A stretch of 27,830 nt of DNA, taken from contig NW_014577286.1 in the NCBI RefSeq assembly GCF_000485595.1, positions 423,669 through 451,498 of the forward strand. Reading direction: 5' to 3'. The first letter of the stretch is position 1. The number at the start of each line of letters is the position of its first letter. Positions 12,608-21,010 of this stretch are shown here, in pieces. The position numbers and the translations under genes are program-made. Origin of the DNA: Priapulus caudatus. Lineage: Eukaryota; Priapulida; Priapulimorpha; Priapulimorphida; Priapulidae. Under the pieces are notes generated by a model. The model did not search any database and was not told where the DNA came from. It saw only the letters and a program-made list of their open reading frames with translations.

Positions 12608-12970
12608 TTAGAAGCTAAGTTAGTACACGCATTTCGCATCGGCAGCAAGAGGCGACCGTCAAAATATGAACATAATATCAGAACATGCCAAATCGCGTTC
12701 GAAATCAACCGACTATACGGGCGACTGTTACCTATACGATTTCTATTATCTAACGCTTTAATATTTAATATTTAACGCTATAATAATTTAAATCGGATTA
12801 ATGAAACTGGAAACGTCGATGAGTTATAAGCTGAGTTTGTATCGCAATGAACACAGTGGTATATCTACTGGCACCTCTATTAAACACACTATGTTCTCGT
12901 ATATAGAGCCATTGTACCATGAGTATCGTGATTACCAGCCGCGCAGTAATCCCACACGCACCCAATATAG
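12606..12970. other. Spacer, no gene recognised
   Basis: AT-rich single-copy sequence between the pure AG array and the 38-bp repeat. I see no gene or structured element in it. Confidence 0.5.
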
Positions 12971-13085
12971 CATTGATCGATCATCGATCAGGCACTGACT
13001 CATTAAAGCATTGATCGATCATCGAGCAGGCACTGACTCATTAAAGCATTGATCGATCATCGATCAGGCACTGACTCATTAAAAG
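12971..13085. repeat. 38-bp tandem repeat, three units
   Basis: Three back-to-back units begin at 12971, 13009 and 13047. Each starts CATTGATCGATCATCGATC and ends GACTCATTAAAG. Only one base differs between units (GAGCAGG in the second). Each unit contains overlapping GATC/CGAT palindromes and a TGACTCA core, the classical AP-1 (bZIP) site. The third unit runs directly into the truncated hAT fragment. Confidence 0.95.
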
Positions 13086-13119
13086 CACCCCCTAAGAAAA
13101 TACCCTGGCGCCGTCCCTG
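13086..13119. mobile_element. 3' end fragment of a hAT-like element
   Basis: This is the terminal roughly 34 bp, with the words CTAAGAAAATACCCTGG and GCGCCGTCCCTG. It equals the right end of the complete element at 20222-20618. It is followed by CATGTAGT (13120-13127), the same octamer that flanks the complete element. The rest of the element is missing and replaced by the 38-bp repeat. Confidence 0.85.
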
Positions 13120-13518
13120 CATGTAGTGTGGTTTTAGTAGTCTACGTTTCCTCTCCTGAAATCTCCACATTACGCTGGCCGGAAAAGTTGCGAGCCTTGC
13201 CGATAACATGACAATCATTAATGGAAACAATGTAAATGTTTTTTCCTTTCAATTATTCGCTCTCTTCGTGCTTCGCTGATACATTATACACTTCACACGC
13301 GCAAATTACAAACTAAATGTGATTAATGCAGACGTATAGTTAAGCCATGGGTCACACATAGTGCCACACATATGGAGAAACTCTGCGAAGACTGAGATAA
13401 CATATAGGGTAAAATCGCATGCAGTTCAATGAGTTCAGTCAAGTCAGTCAGTTCAGTCAAGGAGTTCTTCTTCTTACCATCTAGTCAATTAGCACCATCT
13501 AAGCTACCTCACCACCTC

Positions 13519-13591
13519 TAGCTCTAGAACTATAACTTTTTGCTCTGCCACAGTAGCCTTGGCAGAGCGAAGGGCTATAGTTCTAGAGCTA
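13519..13591. other. Fold-back hairpin 1 (about 73 nt)
   Basis: TAGCTCTAGAACTATA (13519-13534) is the exact reverse complement of TATAGTTCTAGAGCTA (13576-13591). Inside, GCTCTGCCA (13542-13550) pairs with TGGCAGAGC (13560-13568), closing a 9-nt loop. The intervening 7 nt can partly pair with G-U wobbles. Size and shape resemble a pre-miRNA or a minute fold-back element. The sequence alone does not decide which. Confidence 0.85.
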
Positions 13592-14222
13592 CATCTAACA
13601 CCGTTCATCGCTGGTTAACGTCAGTTTTTCTCCTCGTCCAATTGCCTTCCGATAGAACTAGTGATCGTGATTTTAACTGCGCATGTATATCTACGGGATA
13701 GTATACCGTGTATGTGTGTTTACATTGCTGTATAGTTAGAGGCATTTTAAGTTAGCAATGCGGCTCCGATCTTCGTCGCGTTACCGCACGCATTTATATT
13801 TTTAATTTCATAAAAATAGAAACTACGTCGTGAAGCCTGTACATTGAACCTCAACGTGATGTAAATTCTAATCGAAAAGAAGCCAGAAGAGTTTGCATAC
13901 AACGATTTGAAATGAACAGCGGCCGACAATACCTAATAGCTGTGTGCAATGCGGGAGAGTTGCGATTGAACTCGCTGAAACAAAATTGGTTACTTTGACC
14001 GTATTTCAACGTTCTACGGTAGTCGTATCACTTCTTCGTAATCCTAAGAAAATGTTTTAGCGATTTCCTACCTTGGCGAAGGTGTGTCTGGCAGTATCCA
14101 GCGGACGCGTTGAAATTACATTTGAACACAAGATTTCATAATACTTCGCAGCTGAATTCAATATGGAGGCGAGATCATGGACGAAAACAGTGCTTGTACA
14201 TTTCTAGATGGAATGCGGGCAT

Positions 14223-14278
14223 CACGTGAGCAAGGAGCTACATATACCTATATATGGTTATGTAGCTCCTTCCACGTG
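14223..14278. other. Fold-back hairpin 2 (about 56 nt)
   Basis: CACGTGAGCAAGGAGCTACAT pairs with ATGTAGCTCCTTCCACGTG with a small bulge, leaving a TATA-rich loop. The helix is about 22 bp and is bounded by CACGTG at both feet. Copy B keeps it at 22100-22155 with two changes that weaken the lower stem. Confidence 0.85.
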
Positions 14279-15181
14279 AGGAATCGTTAGTTCCCGCTGT
14301 CTCCGCCAGGGTACGGGGAACCAAACAAAAACAATGTGTCGTTTATGTATATGTGGGGCGGACGGGGAGGATTTAAACTCGGAATTAATGTCAAGTAATG
14401 TGCATTTTGTAGGTTTAATAAATCAACGTTAAATCAGTTTCTAAAACGTTTTTTCAGAGATTCATATCTCATTATCATTATGTGCGCGCGCGCGATACCT
14501 ACTATTTATAATATATATATACCTGCTCAATAATATATAGGTATTGCTGGGAAGCGAAAGAGTGCATACTTTAACGTACATCACGTACGCATATACTTGT
14601 ACGTACATACCTTAACGGTAATAGTATTGAGGTATTAATATGCAGGCAGGGGGCATACTGATTACTTCTAATTACTTCTTAATTACTTCTACAGTAGTAA
14701 TGAGTATTTGCTATACGAGATGATATTTAATTACTCTCGACATGAGGTATTTTGTCAGCATTGGCACAGGAATTAAACTCTCTGCGATCATTCTACTTTA
14801 GTATGCACAGCAAGTATAAAATATTACCATAGCATGATAGTCGACACAACACACTCACGTTACCTGTGCAACAATTCAATCTAAAACTCTGGAGTTATAA
14901 TGTCTACTACAACTACCCTCACGAAAACAGATTTCATGAGGCAATCGTCTACAGCGTCGTGTAACGAACATTTCATCTTTCCTCGAAAAAATGCAGTGAG
15001 GTTTCTTGTTATCCGCACGCGCTCCCGCCGCTCCGCACGTAGTCGTCATAGCAACAGCGGCTCGATGTGAAAACGTGCGTTAGCTGTGGCTGTGAAGCGA
15101 GCACGATGCGTGGCGAACAAAAATAAGGATGGAGCATGCCAGGCACGCCGTTGACACTCCCCCCCCCCGCACGAGAGCAAT

Positions 15182-15461
15182 ATGGCGGGGTTGCGTGTGA
15201 TAATTGATAGGCTAGTGTGTGAGGCTCCTGTCCATTCCTGTCTTCTCTCTTCCTGTCTCTTTCTCTTTCTCTCACACACGCTTTTTACACGCTATGGCTG
15301 TCTGTCTTTCTGTCCGTCCGTCCGTCCGTTCGTCTGTCTGAACTTGAATACTACACACGCTCACTATCACAAAGCATTCACACGCGCGCACACACGCACA
15401 CACACGCACGCACACACATACATAATCGTTACGATGAGAAGCTACCTTGCTAGACACCTAC
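15182..15461. other. Intron start downstream of the PDE8 exon, with C/T and CA repeats
   Basis: In the minus-strand direction this follows the PDE8 exon donor. It holds a (CA/CG)n patch (15380-15420), GTCC repeats (15311-15330) and CTTTCT repeats (15248-15272). The left-arm counterpart, with GAAAGAGAAAGG and ACAGGAAGG words, lies at about 10290-10460. No exon is seen in it. Confidence 0.5.
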
Positions 15462-15464
15462 CTT
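15455..15464 (-). promoter_or_regulatory. Predicted 5' splice site of the PDE8 exon
   Basis: On the minus strand AAG|GTAGGTG sits exactly where the PDE8-like reading ends, in phase 0, before an in-frame stop a few codons on. The left-arm copy has lost one G at this junction. Confidence 0.65.
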
Positions 15465-15749
15465 CATTAATAGTTGGCTGGTTTGTGTCTCTGCTTCGAT
15501 CGTACCGCGTCGGTTCGTGAAGCGAATATGCTGCGTCAGTTGTATCGAGGTGGCGTTCGCGTCGCTCGTCGTCGTCACTTCGGTTTTGGGAAACACGACA
15601 GTCGTCTGCTGCTGCTGCTGCGGCTGCTGCTGCGACGCCGACACGGACACGTTCGACGAGTGGCCGGGTGAGTGCGAGTTACTCTCGTCCGAATCACGAC
15701 AGTAGATGATGCCTGTCTGTGACACATGAAGACTTGGGGCGCACCCCAT
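15462..15749 (-). CDS. PDE8: N-terminal coding exon of cAMP phosphodiesterase 8 (PDE8)
   Basis: This encodes 96 residues beginning [17 protein letters not shown], which I recognise as the N-terminus of the PDE8 family (human PDE8B begins MGCAPSIHVSQ and also has YCRDSDES). The family hydrolyses cAMP with high affinity. Gly2 with a following Cys3 fits the N-myristoylation/palmitoylation signal that anchors PDE8 to membranes. A Ser/His-rich linker leads to a glutamine run (about residues 40-48), FPKTEV, and EAETQTS (85-91), which also has a PDE8B counterpart (EAETQT). The start is in a good context (GTGTGCC before the ATG), seven bases after a predicted 3' splice site with a pyrimidine tract, so a 5'UTR intron precedes it. 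The exon ends ATGAAG|GTAGGTG in phase 0. The REC-like, PAS and catalytic HD regions are absent from the window. Downstream exons should lie at lower coordinates, but that direction leads into copy A and the inverted arm, so gene integrity is uncertain. Confidence 0.87.
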
Positions 15750-15800
15750 GGCACACCTGCGTAAGAGGGTAAGAGCAGCAGCAGCAGCAGAATTAGTAGA
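15750..15800 (-). promoter_or_regulatory. Predicted 3' splice site before the PDE8 start codon
   Basis: On the minus strand a CTACTAATT branch-point-like word is followed by CTG repeats, CTCTTACCCTCTTACGCAG and then the exon (first exon base 15756). The left arm keeps the acceptor as CGGTACGCAG ending at 9942. This implies a spliced 5' leader, with the promoter further out on the high-coordinate side. Confidence 0.6.
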
Positions 15801-15829
15801 AGCAGATCCAAAAGCAATATCCGTCTGCA

Positions 15830-16640
15830 TGTCATAAGGTAATTCCCGTGCGGCTTCAGAAGCGTTGAAAGGGTTTTTTCCCGTGCGTCGGTATGTATAA
15901 ATTACGTAGCACGGTTCACCACCTGCTGGTTAGAGGGAATCGTATACTCTGCTTTATTAAAAGGAAGGAATCTAATAGCCCTATATGTGCAAGGTGCATT
16001 TTTAATAGAGGATATTTTGATCGAGCTGTTAAAGGTTAGTACGTACGATGCGTAATATTTATTCTTATGTGCGCGTGTACTACTCGAGACCAAAGCAATG
16101 CGCGCGAGCTCCTACTTTTACAGGGACATAATTTTCAATGTTAATCGAAACGAAAATAGTTTTCAACATTGGGTAACCATATACCATCATATTTACCATC
16201 ATATTACTATCATATTTACCATAATATTTGCGGTAACCATTAACGTAGTTTATTGGCAACGACGGGGACAATATTGGACAGACACATTCACGGTGTAACA
16301 AAGAAACTGGCGGCTCGTTTTCATTTGCGTTGGACTATATTGGAATTGAAACGATTTGATTAAGATTTTACTATATCACCCTATTAAGAGTCCAAACGTC
16401 AGTTTTCGCACGCCTGTGTTTATTAGACTGTTTTCCTTTCGATAATTTTTTACAGCTGTGTGGTATATTTAACAACGTCAGTTCGTTCAATAAACGCGCT
16501 TACATGACATTACTTTGCATTACTAGATGCGCAGTCAAACGTATAGAAATCAAGGAAGCAGTTAATAAGCTGTTATATTTCACGTTACGTGCTTCAGCTT
16601 AATAAAACGTAGACTGACTGTATTGAACGAAATATCGCTG
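15830..16640. other. Upstream intron or 5' flank of the PDE8 exon
   Basis: AT-rich sequence shared with the left arm (about 9085-9870). It contains a short tandem of ATATTACCATC-type words at 16185-16230. The frames here are short and not shared in frame with the left arm, so no gene is called. Confidence 0.45.
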
Positions 16641-16659
16641 CAGATAGACGCATGCTTAC

Positions 16660-17281
16660 GAAAACACACACGCACACGCACAAACACACGCAGAAACACG
16701 CACACGCGCACACGCACACGTACGCGCATACACAGACGCACGCGAACACACACGCACACGTACGCGCGCACGCACACGCACACGCGCACGCACACACGCC
16801 CGAGCACACACACACGCACACACACGCACACGCAAGCACACACACGCGCACGCATACACGCGCGCACACACACACGCACACGCACACACACGCGCGCACA
16901 CACGCGCGCACACACGCGCGCACACACACACGCACGCACACGCGCACACACACGTGCACGCACACGCGCACACACACGCGCACGCACACGCGCGCACACA
17001 CACCCACACACACGCACACGCACACGTGCACGCACACGCACACGCGCGCGCACACACACACACGCACACTTGTACATACACACACGCACACTTGTACATA
17101 CACACACGCACACTTGTACATACACACACGCACACACACCCATACATACACACACGCACACACACACGCACACACACGCACGCACACACACGCACACATA
17201 CACACACGCGCGCACGCACACGCACGCACACACACACACGCTGACACCCACACACCCCCAAACATACACACTCACACTCGG

Positions 17282-17332
<51 letters not shown>

Positions 17333-17335
17333 CTG
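16660..17335. repeat. Long CGCACA/CACACG alternating tract (right arm)
   Basis: About 675 bp of near-perfect alternating purine-pyrimidine sequence mixes CA and CG steps. Within it a CGCACACTTGTACATACACA-type unit occurs three times (about 17065-17130), and a pure (CGCA)n run occupies 17282-17333. Five overlapping frames of 225-305 codons on both strands are Thr/His or Cys/Val/Arg low-complexity products and are rejected as genes. Confidence 0.95.
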
Positions 17336-17640
17336 CGTGTGATGGCCTCGGACTGGGCTCTGCCTGTGCAACTCGCCACGACAAAGCATCGCCCTTAGGT
17401 GAATATTCGTGTCGGTGGGTTTTCTTCACTCTTTTCAGTCGATCATTGTAGCAGCTGGCCGACTGCCCACCTTCAACGCAAGAGCAGTCGACCATGGGTG
17501 AATGAAACACTACGTATCTCTGCGCAGCTAGCGCGAGCGTGCTAACGCTGCAGCGACATGCAGTGTGCACCATGGCAGGACTAGTTTCCCAGGCATTATT
17601 TGTCGGTTTCCTGCTGCCCGGATCGTAGATCAGTCTTTTC

Positions 17641-18199
17641 TCACTGCCTACCTCTCCAGTCTGTCCTCCCTCACTGCCTGCCTCTCCAGTCTCTCCTCCC
17701 TCACTGCCTACCTCTCCAGTCTGACATCCCTCACTGCCTGCCTCTCCAGTCTGACATCCCTCACTGCCTACCTCTCCAGTCTGACATCCCTCACTGCCTG
17801 CATCTCCAGTCTGACATCCCTCACTGCCTGCCTCTCCAGTCTGACATCCCTCACTGCCTGCCTCTCCAGTCTCTCCTCCCTCACTGCCTACCTCTCCAGT
17901 CTCTCCTCCCTCACTGCCTGCTTCTCCAGTCTGTCATCCCTCACTACCTACCTCTCCAGTCTGTCATCCCTCACTGCCTACCTCTTTAGTTCCGTCTCCC
18001 TCACTGCCTGCATCTCCAGTCTCTCTTCCCTCACTGCCTACCTCTTTAGTCCGTCCTCCCTCACTGCCTGCCTCTTCAGTCTCTCCTCCCTCACTGCCTA
18101 CCTCTTTAGTCCGTCCTCCTCACTGCCTGCTCTCAGTCTTCTCCTCCCTCACTGCCTGCCTCTTCAGTCTCTCCTCCCTCACTGCCTACCTCGCAGTCT
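17641..18199 (+). repeat. 30-bp minisatellite, about 18-19 units (right arm)
   Basis: Units starting TCACTGCCTACCTCTCCAGT follow one another in exact 30-bp register from 17641 to about 18110. A few 1-base losses appear at the end. CTA and CTG variants at base 9-10 tend to alternate, hinting at a 60-bp higher-order unit. Because 30 is divisible by three and few units contain stops, a 230-codon frame of decapeptide repeats (SLTACLSSL-like) stays open. I regard that as a consequence of the period. Confidence 0.97.
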
Positions 18200-18321
18200 G
18201 TCCACTCCACATGAGAGCAAACTCAATAGTCGAGTTCAGTCATATGATCAGGTGTAACACATGTATCCTGAATGTACTCGGAAGTTGGCCCGCCTTAGTG
18301 TATTCGATTCGCAGACGACTC

Positions 18322-19372
18322 ATATTGGTATAATACAGCGAAGATTTGAGTGTGCCTACATCACACCTTTTCAGCAACTGCATTATAGTTTAATCCTAAC
18401 GACTATACGGGGGCAGGGATGAACGAGGGAGAGAGGAGCGGCACAGGACGTGGTGCAGTAATTAACAGGAGCGTAATTTCACCCTGATTAAGTACCGCAA
18501 ATTAACAGGTGTGAACGGGAATTGAAAAAACGGTGCCATGGGGTTGGGACGTGGAGACACGAAGCGAATGACAAGACAGAGGAGAGGACATGCGGATATG
18601 AGGAACAGCAAAGGACAGGAAGGACAAGGAGACAGGCGGAAGAGGAAGCATTACCTGTGCTGGCACTACCAGCGTTGAATTGAAAAGTTCTGCCGTTATT
18701 GCGGTGGAACAACCACCCTGTGCGCATCACTACACGCCCTCACCTGGCTCAGGTAAGTATTTCAATCAGTCGGCCTGTGCGCGCCTGGCTACATATCGCT
18801 GCTGTCTGCACAGCGCGCGAGCGCCGAGCACCACGATGACTATATCCGATGTGCAGGATATCGCCTGTGTGTGTGTTTCGCGTGTGCGTTCTTACTTTGC
18901 TCGTCTGCCGCTGCGAAGGAGCGCCGGGGAGCGGCATACGCACTGCGCTTGTGACGCGTTGCGCGGCGGCGGTAGCGGAGGAAGCGGCGGTGATGACAGC
19001 AGCGGTGGCAGTCAGCCGAGCGTGGCGCCATCGTGCGGCAGTCGTCTCGGCCTCGCGCGTGTTATCGAATATAGGTTGTTTACCAATAGTAGAGGGCGTC
19101 CATAGGCAGTAGGCCTGAATAAGCAGCACACAGAAAATAATTACAAATACGTAACAGTTACTATAAACACGCAGCATGCATTTTATTCATGCCAAATCAC
19201 TTCATATTAACCGTACACTCTTCACTCGAAACTTTTGCCAGCTCTATGATGCGAAATTCCACCATGTTGTCGGGTACCCCTCAACTCTCAAACGCGGCTG
19301 CCGGTCACCATGGCTACGACACCCACGCATTTGCCACATTTTTCACAAACACGATTGAAATTTCAATCCTTT
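18322..19372. repeat. Outer block, copy 2
   Basis: Starts ATATTGGTATAATACAGCG and ends GATTGAAATTTCAATC. It matches copy 3 (25363-26426) throughout and copy 1 (left arm) for its first half. It carries a plus-strand CTCAG|GTAAGT donor consensus (GT at 18753) that is kept in all three copies, and a CpG- and GGC-rich stretch (18780-19060). On the minus strand a 142-codon frame (19177-18749) opens with a hydrophobic, signal-peptide-like run containing IIFCVLLIQA. That start is shared with copy 3, but the later frames diverge through indels. Coding status is unproven. Confidence 0.9.
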
Positions 19373-19750
19373 CCAAACGGTCTATCGGGCATCCGTCTCC
19401 ATTGTGCAATGCACATTTACGCACTCTAATGACGAATTTTGCCACGAAAAATTCGAGAAAACTGCTCTTTTCTATACGAGAAATAGTGCAACGGTGAACA
19501 ATCGCGGAGCCTTACTGTTTACAGCGCTCATATAGACAGATTGCTCGGGGCGTATAACTGTAATAACGCACAATGGCGTATGCGACTTTACGCAATAATA
19601 TATTATATTATATTAATTAATATACGTAATAATATCAACAAGATGAAGCCTTAACAAGAAACAATATAACAGGTGCGAATAGGAACCAGGCTCGATAGGA
19701 CGCAGTTCTAATGAACTGTTATACTATATATACATTTACATATAATATAT
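19373..19750. other. Single-copy spacer, no gene recognised
   Basis: Follows the end of outer block copy 2. Contains an AT-only palindromic stretch near 19600-19635 (AATATATTATATTATATTAA). No gene or RNA is recognised. Confidence 0.5.
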
Positions 19751-20030
19751 TGTGTGTCCTGTGTGTGTGTGTGTGTGTGTGCGTAGTGTGTGTGTGTGTG
19801 TCGTGTGTTGTGGTGTGTGTGGTGTGGCTGTGTGTGTGTGTTGTGTTGTCTGTGCGCGTGCGTGCGTGCGTGCGTGCGCGTCGTGCGTGTGTGTGTTGTG
19901 TGTGTGTGTGTGTTGTGTGTGTGCGTGCGTGGGTGCGTGCGTGCGTGCGTGCGTGGTGTGTGTGTGTGTGTGTGCGTGCTTGGCGTGCGTGCGTGCGTGC
20001 GTGCGTGTGTGTGTTGTGTGTGTGTGTGTT
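19751..20030. repeat. Interrupted (GT)n/(GTGC)n microsatellite
   Basis: About 280 bp of GT with TGCG interruptions, including three runs of (GTGC)n near 19857-19880, 19925-19955 and 19985-20007. Frames on both strands are repeat translations. Confidence 0.95.
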
Positions 20031-20078
20031 CCCTTTCCCTTTTCCCTTTTCCCTTTTCCCTTTTCCTTTTCTTTTCCC
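20031..20078. repeat. (CCCTTTT)n heptamer array
   Basis: Five to six CCCTTTT units, the last ones imperfect, abut the GT repeat directly and are followed by AAGTTCCCAAGATTCCCC. The complementary strand reads AAAAGGG, which is not a telomere repeat I know. Confidence 0.9.
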
Positions 20079-20221
20079 AAGTTCCCAAGATTCCCCTTTT
20101 CCAAGTTCAGTTAAGCTTATAGCGCAGACCTAGCTGGCACTTTTTCATGCAACTCGACAGCGATTCTAGAATCGCAGTCGAAATTGCTGTGAAATCGTTA
20201 ACCCGTAGCTATTCATGTAGT

Positions 20222-20618
20222 CAGGGCGGCGCCACAGGGGGGGCAAGGGGGGGCGGTCGCCCCCCCTATCAATGCAGAAAAAGGTAAGAGAAGAAGAAAA
20301 AGAAAAGAAAAGAAAAAAGAAAAGAAAAAAGTAAAGAAAAAGAAAAAGAAAAAGGAAAGAAGAAATAGAAAAAGAAAAGAAACATCTTGCAAATGTATTG
20401 GCAAATGATGGGTGGGGTGGGGGGTCACCCCCATCATTTGCAAGAAAAGGGGGGGTCCAGGGGGGTCCGGGACCCCCCCTGCTCGCGCAGAAAACGCATC
20501 TGAGGGGTCTAATTTCAAAATTTCCTGGGGGAGAGCCCCCCCGACCACCCCTTCGCGTGCTCCTGTACACGCCCTGGTTTTGCCCCCCCCCCTAAGAAAA
20601 TACCCTGGCGCCGTCCTG
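20222..20618. mobile_element. Complete non-autonomous hAT-like element (397 bp)
   Basis: Ends are CAGGGCGGCGCCA and, inverted, CAGGACGGCGCCA. The flanking octamers are CATGTAGT (20214-20221) and CCTGTAGT (20619-20626), an 8-bp target duplication with one mismatch. An 8-bp duplication with CAGGG termini is the hAT superfamily pattern. There is no transposase. The interior holds GGGGGGCGGTCGCCCCCC (20250-20267), a polypurine stretch (20278-20380), a hairpin around ATGATGGG...CCCATCAT (20404-20443) and a GGGGGGTCCGGGACCCCCC palindrome. G runs on both strands make fold-backs and G-quadruplexes likely. Confidence 0.9.
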
Positions 20619-20635
20619 CCTGTAGTGGTGTTTTA

Positions 20636-21010
20636 AGCCCACCGCCACACCAGACGATGAAACGATGAAACGATGAAACGATGAAACGATGAAACGATGT
20701 AGGTGTGCGGGTCATTGTAGACGATTTTATTTTTATCGACGATAATTCCAAATCAAACATGTTTGATTTTGGAAACGATTATTTGGACGCGATTTTGTGG
20801 TGTGCGCGTGACCTTGGAAGATTGAACAGCGTGTGCGAGTGGCTGTGTAAATTTTCACACTCAATTCGCATTGTTCGCTTGGATTGTTCGCTTGGACGCA
20901 TTGATATTTTTTTCTCAGCCGCATATTCAGGCCCCCGCACACCATCGTTTCATCGTTTCATCGTTTTCATCGTTTCATCGTTTGTAAAATCGTCTGGTGT
21001 GCGGTGGCCT
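20636..21010. mobile_element. MITE, PIF/Harbinger-like (375 bp)
   Basis: Terminal inverted repeats read AG-CCACCGC-CACACCAGACGAT on the left and, inverted, AGGCCACCGCACACCAGACG on the right. Each runs into several CGATGAAA octamers (20656-20699 and, inverted, 20942-20982). It is flanked by TTA on both sides (20633-20635, 21011-21013). Copy A has a single TTTTAGTAG at this point, so the insertion is directly visible. A TTA duplication matches the TWA preference of PIF/Harbinger elements. The inside has a near-perfect palindrome around AAATCAAACATGTTTGATTT (20749-20768) and no transposase, so the family assignment is inference. Confidence 0.88.

Larger units (their letters stand above)
13120..14494. 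repeat. Duplicated segment, copy A
   Basis: Nearly identical, by eye around 98%, to copy B at 20619-20635 plus 21011-22371, in the same orientation. Differences are scattered single bases and 1-2 base indels. No gene is recognised. The minus-strand 60-codon frame at 13747-13929 also exists in B, but that is expected from the identity alone. Copy A contains two strong fold-back hairpins and ends in ATTATGTG(CG)n, where it abuts the right inverted-repeat arm. In copy B the same point continues into a GT repeat. Confidence 0.95.
14495..18895. repeat. Right arm of the giant inverted repeat (about 4.4 kb)
   Basis: Reverse-complement partner of 6812-11180. It is the better preserved arm: the minisatellite keeps an exact 30-bp period over more than 450 bp, the CA tract is cleaner, and the PDE8 exon is open with both splice signals. 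The inner end starts directly after copy A. Similarity to the left arm ends near 18895, but the outer block goes on to about 19372. Confidence 0.85.

Noticed and set aside
12971-13085. CRISPR-like array of short repeats
   Set aside because: The units are directly adjacent with no spacers, and the context is eukaryotic.
13747-13929. 60-codon minus-strand frame conserved between copies A and B
   Set aside because: The two segments are nearly identical as DNA, so frame conservation carries no information. There is no domain or start context.
16580-17573. Very long open frames (225-305 codons) on both strands
   Set aside because: They are translations of the CA/CG repeat, composed of Thr/His or Cys/Val/Arg, with overlapping frames on both strands.
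17565-18257. 230-codon Ser/Leu decapeptide-repeat protein
   Set aside because: The frame is open because the DNA unit is 30 bp. Neighbouring frames are open too, and the left-arm copy is riddled with frameshifts. There is no independent coding evidence.
20031-20078. Interstitial telomere repeat
   Set aside because: The unit AAAAGGG/CCCTTTT is not TTAGG, TTAGGG or another telomere motif I know.
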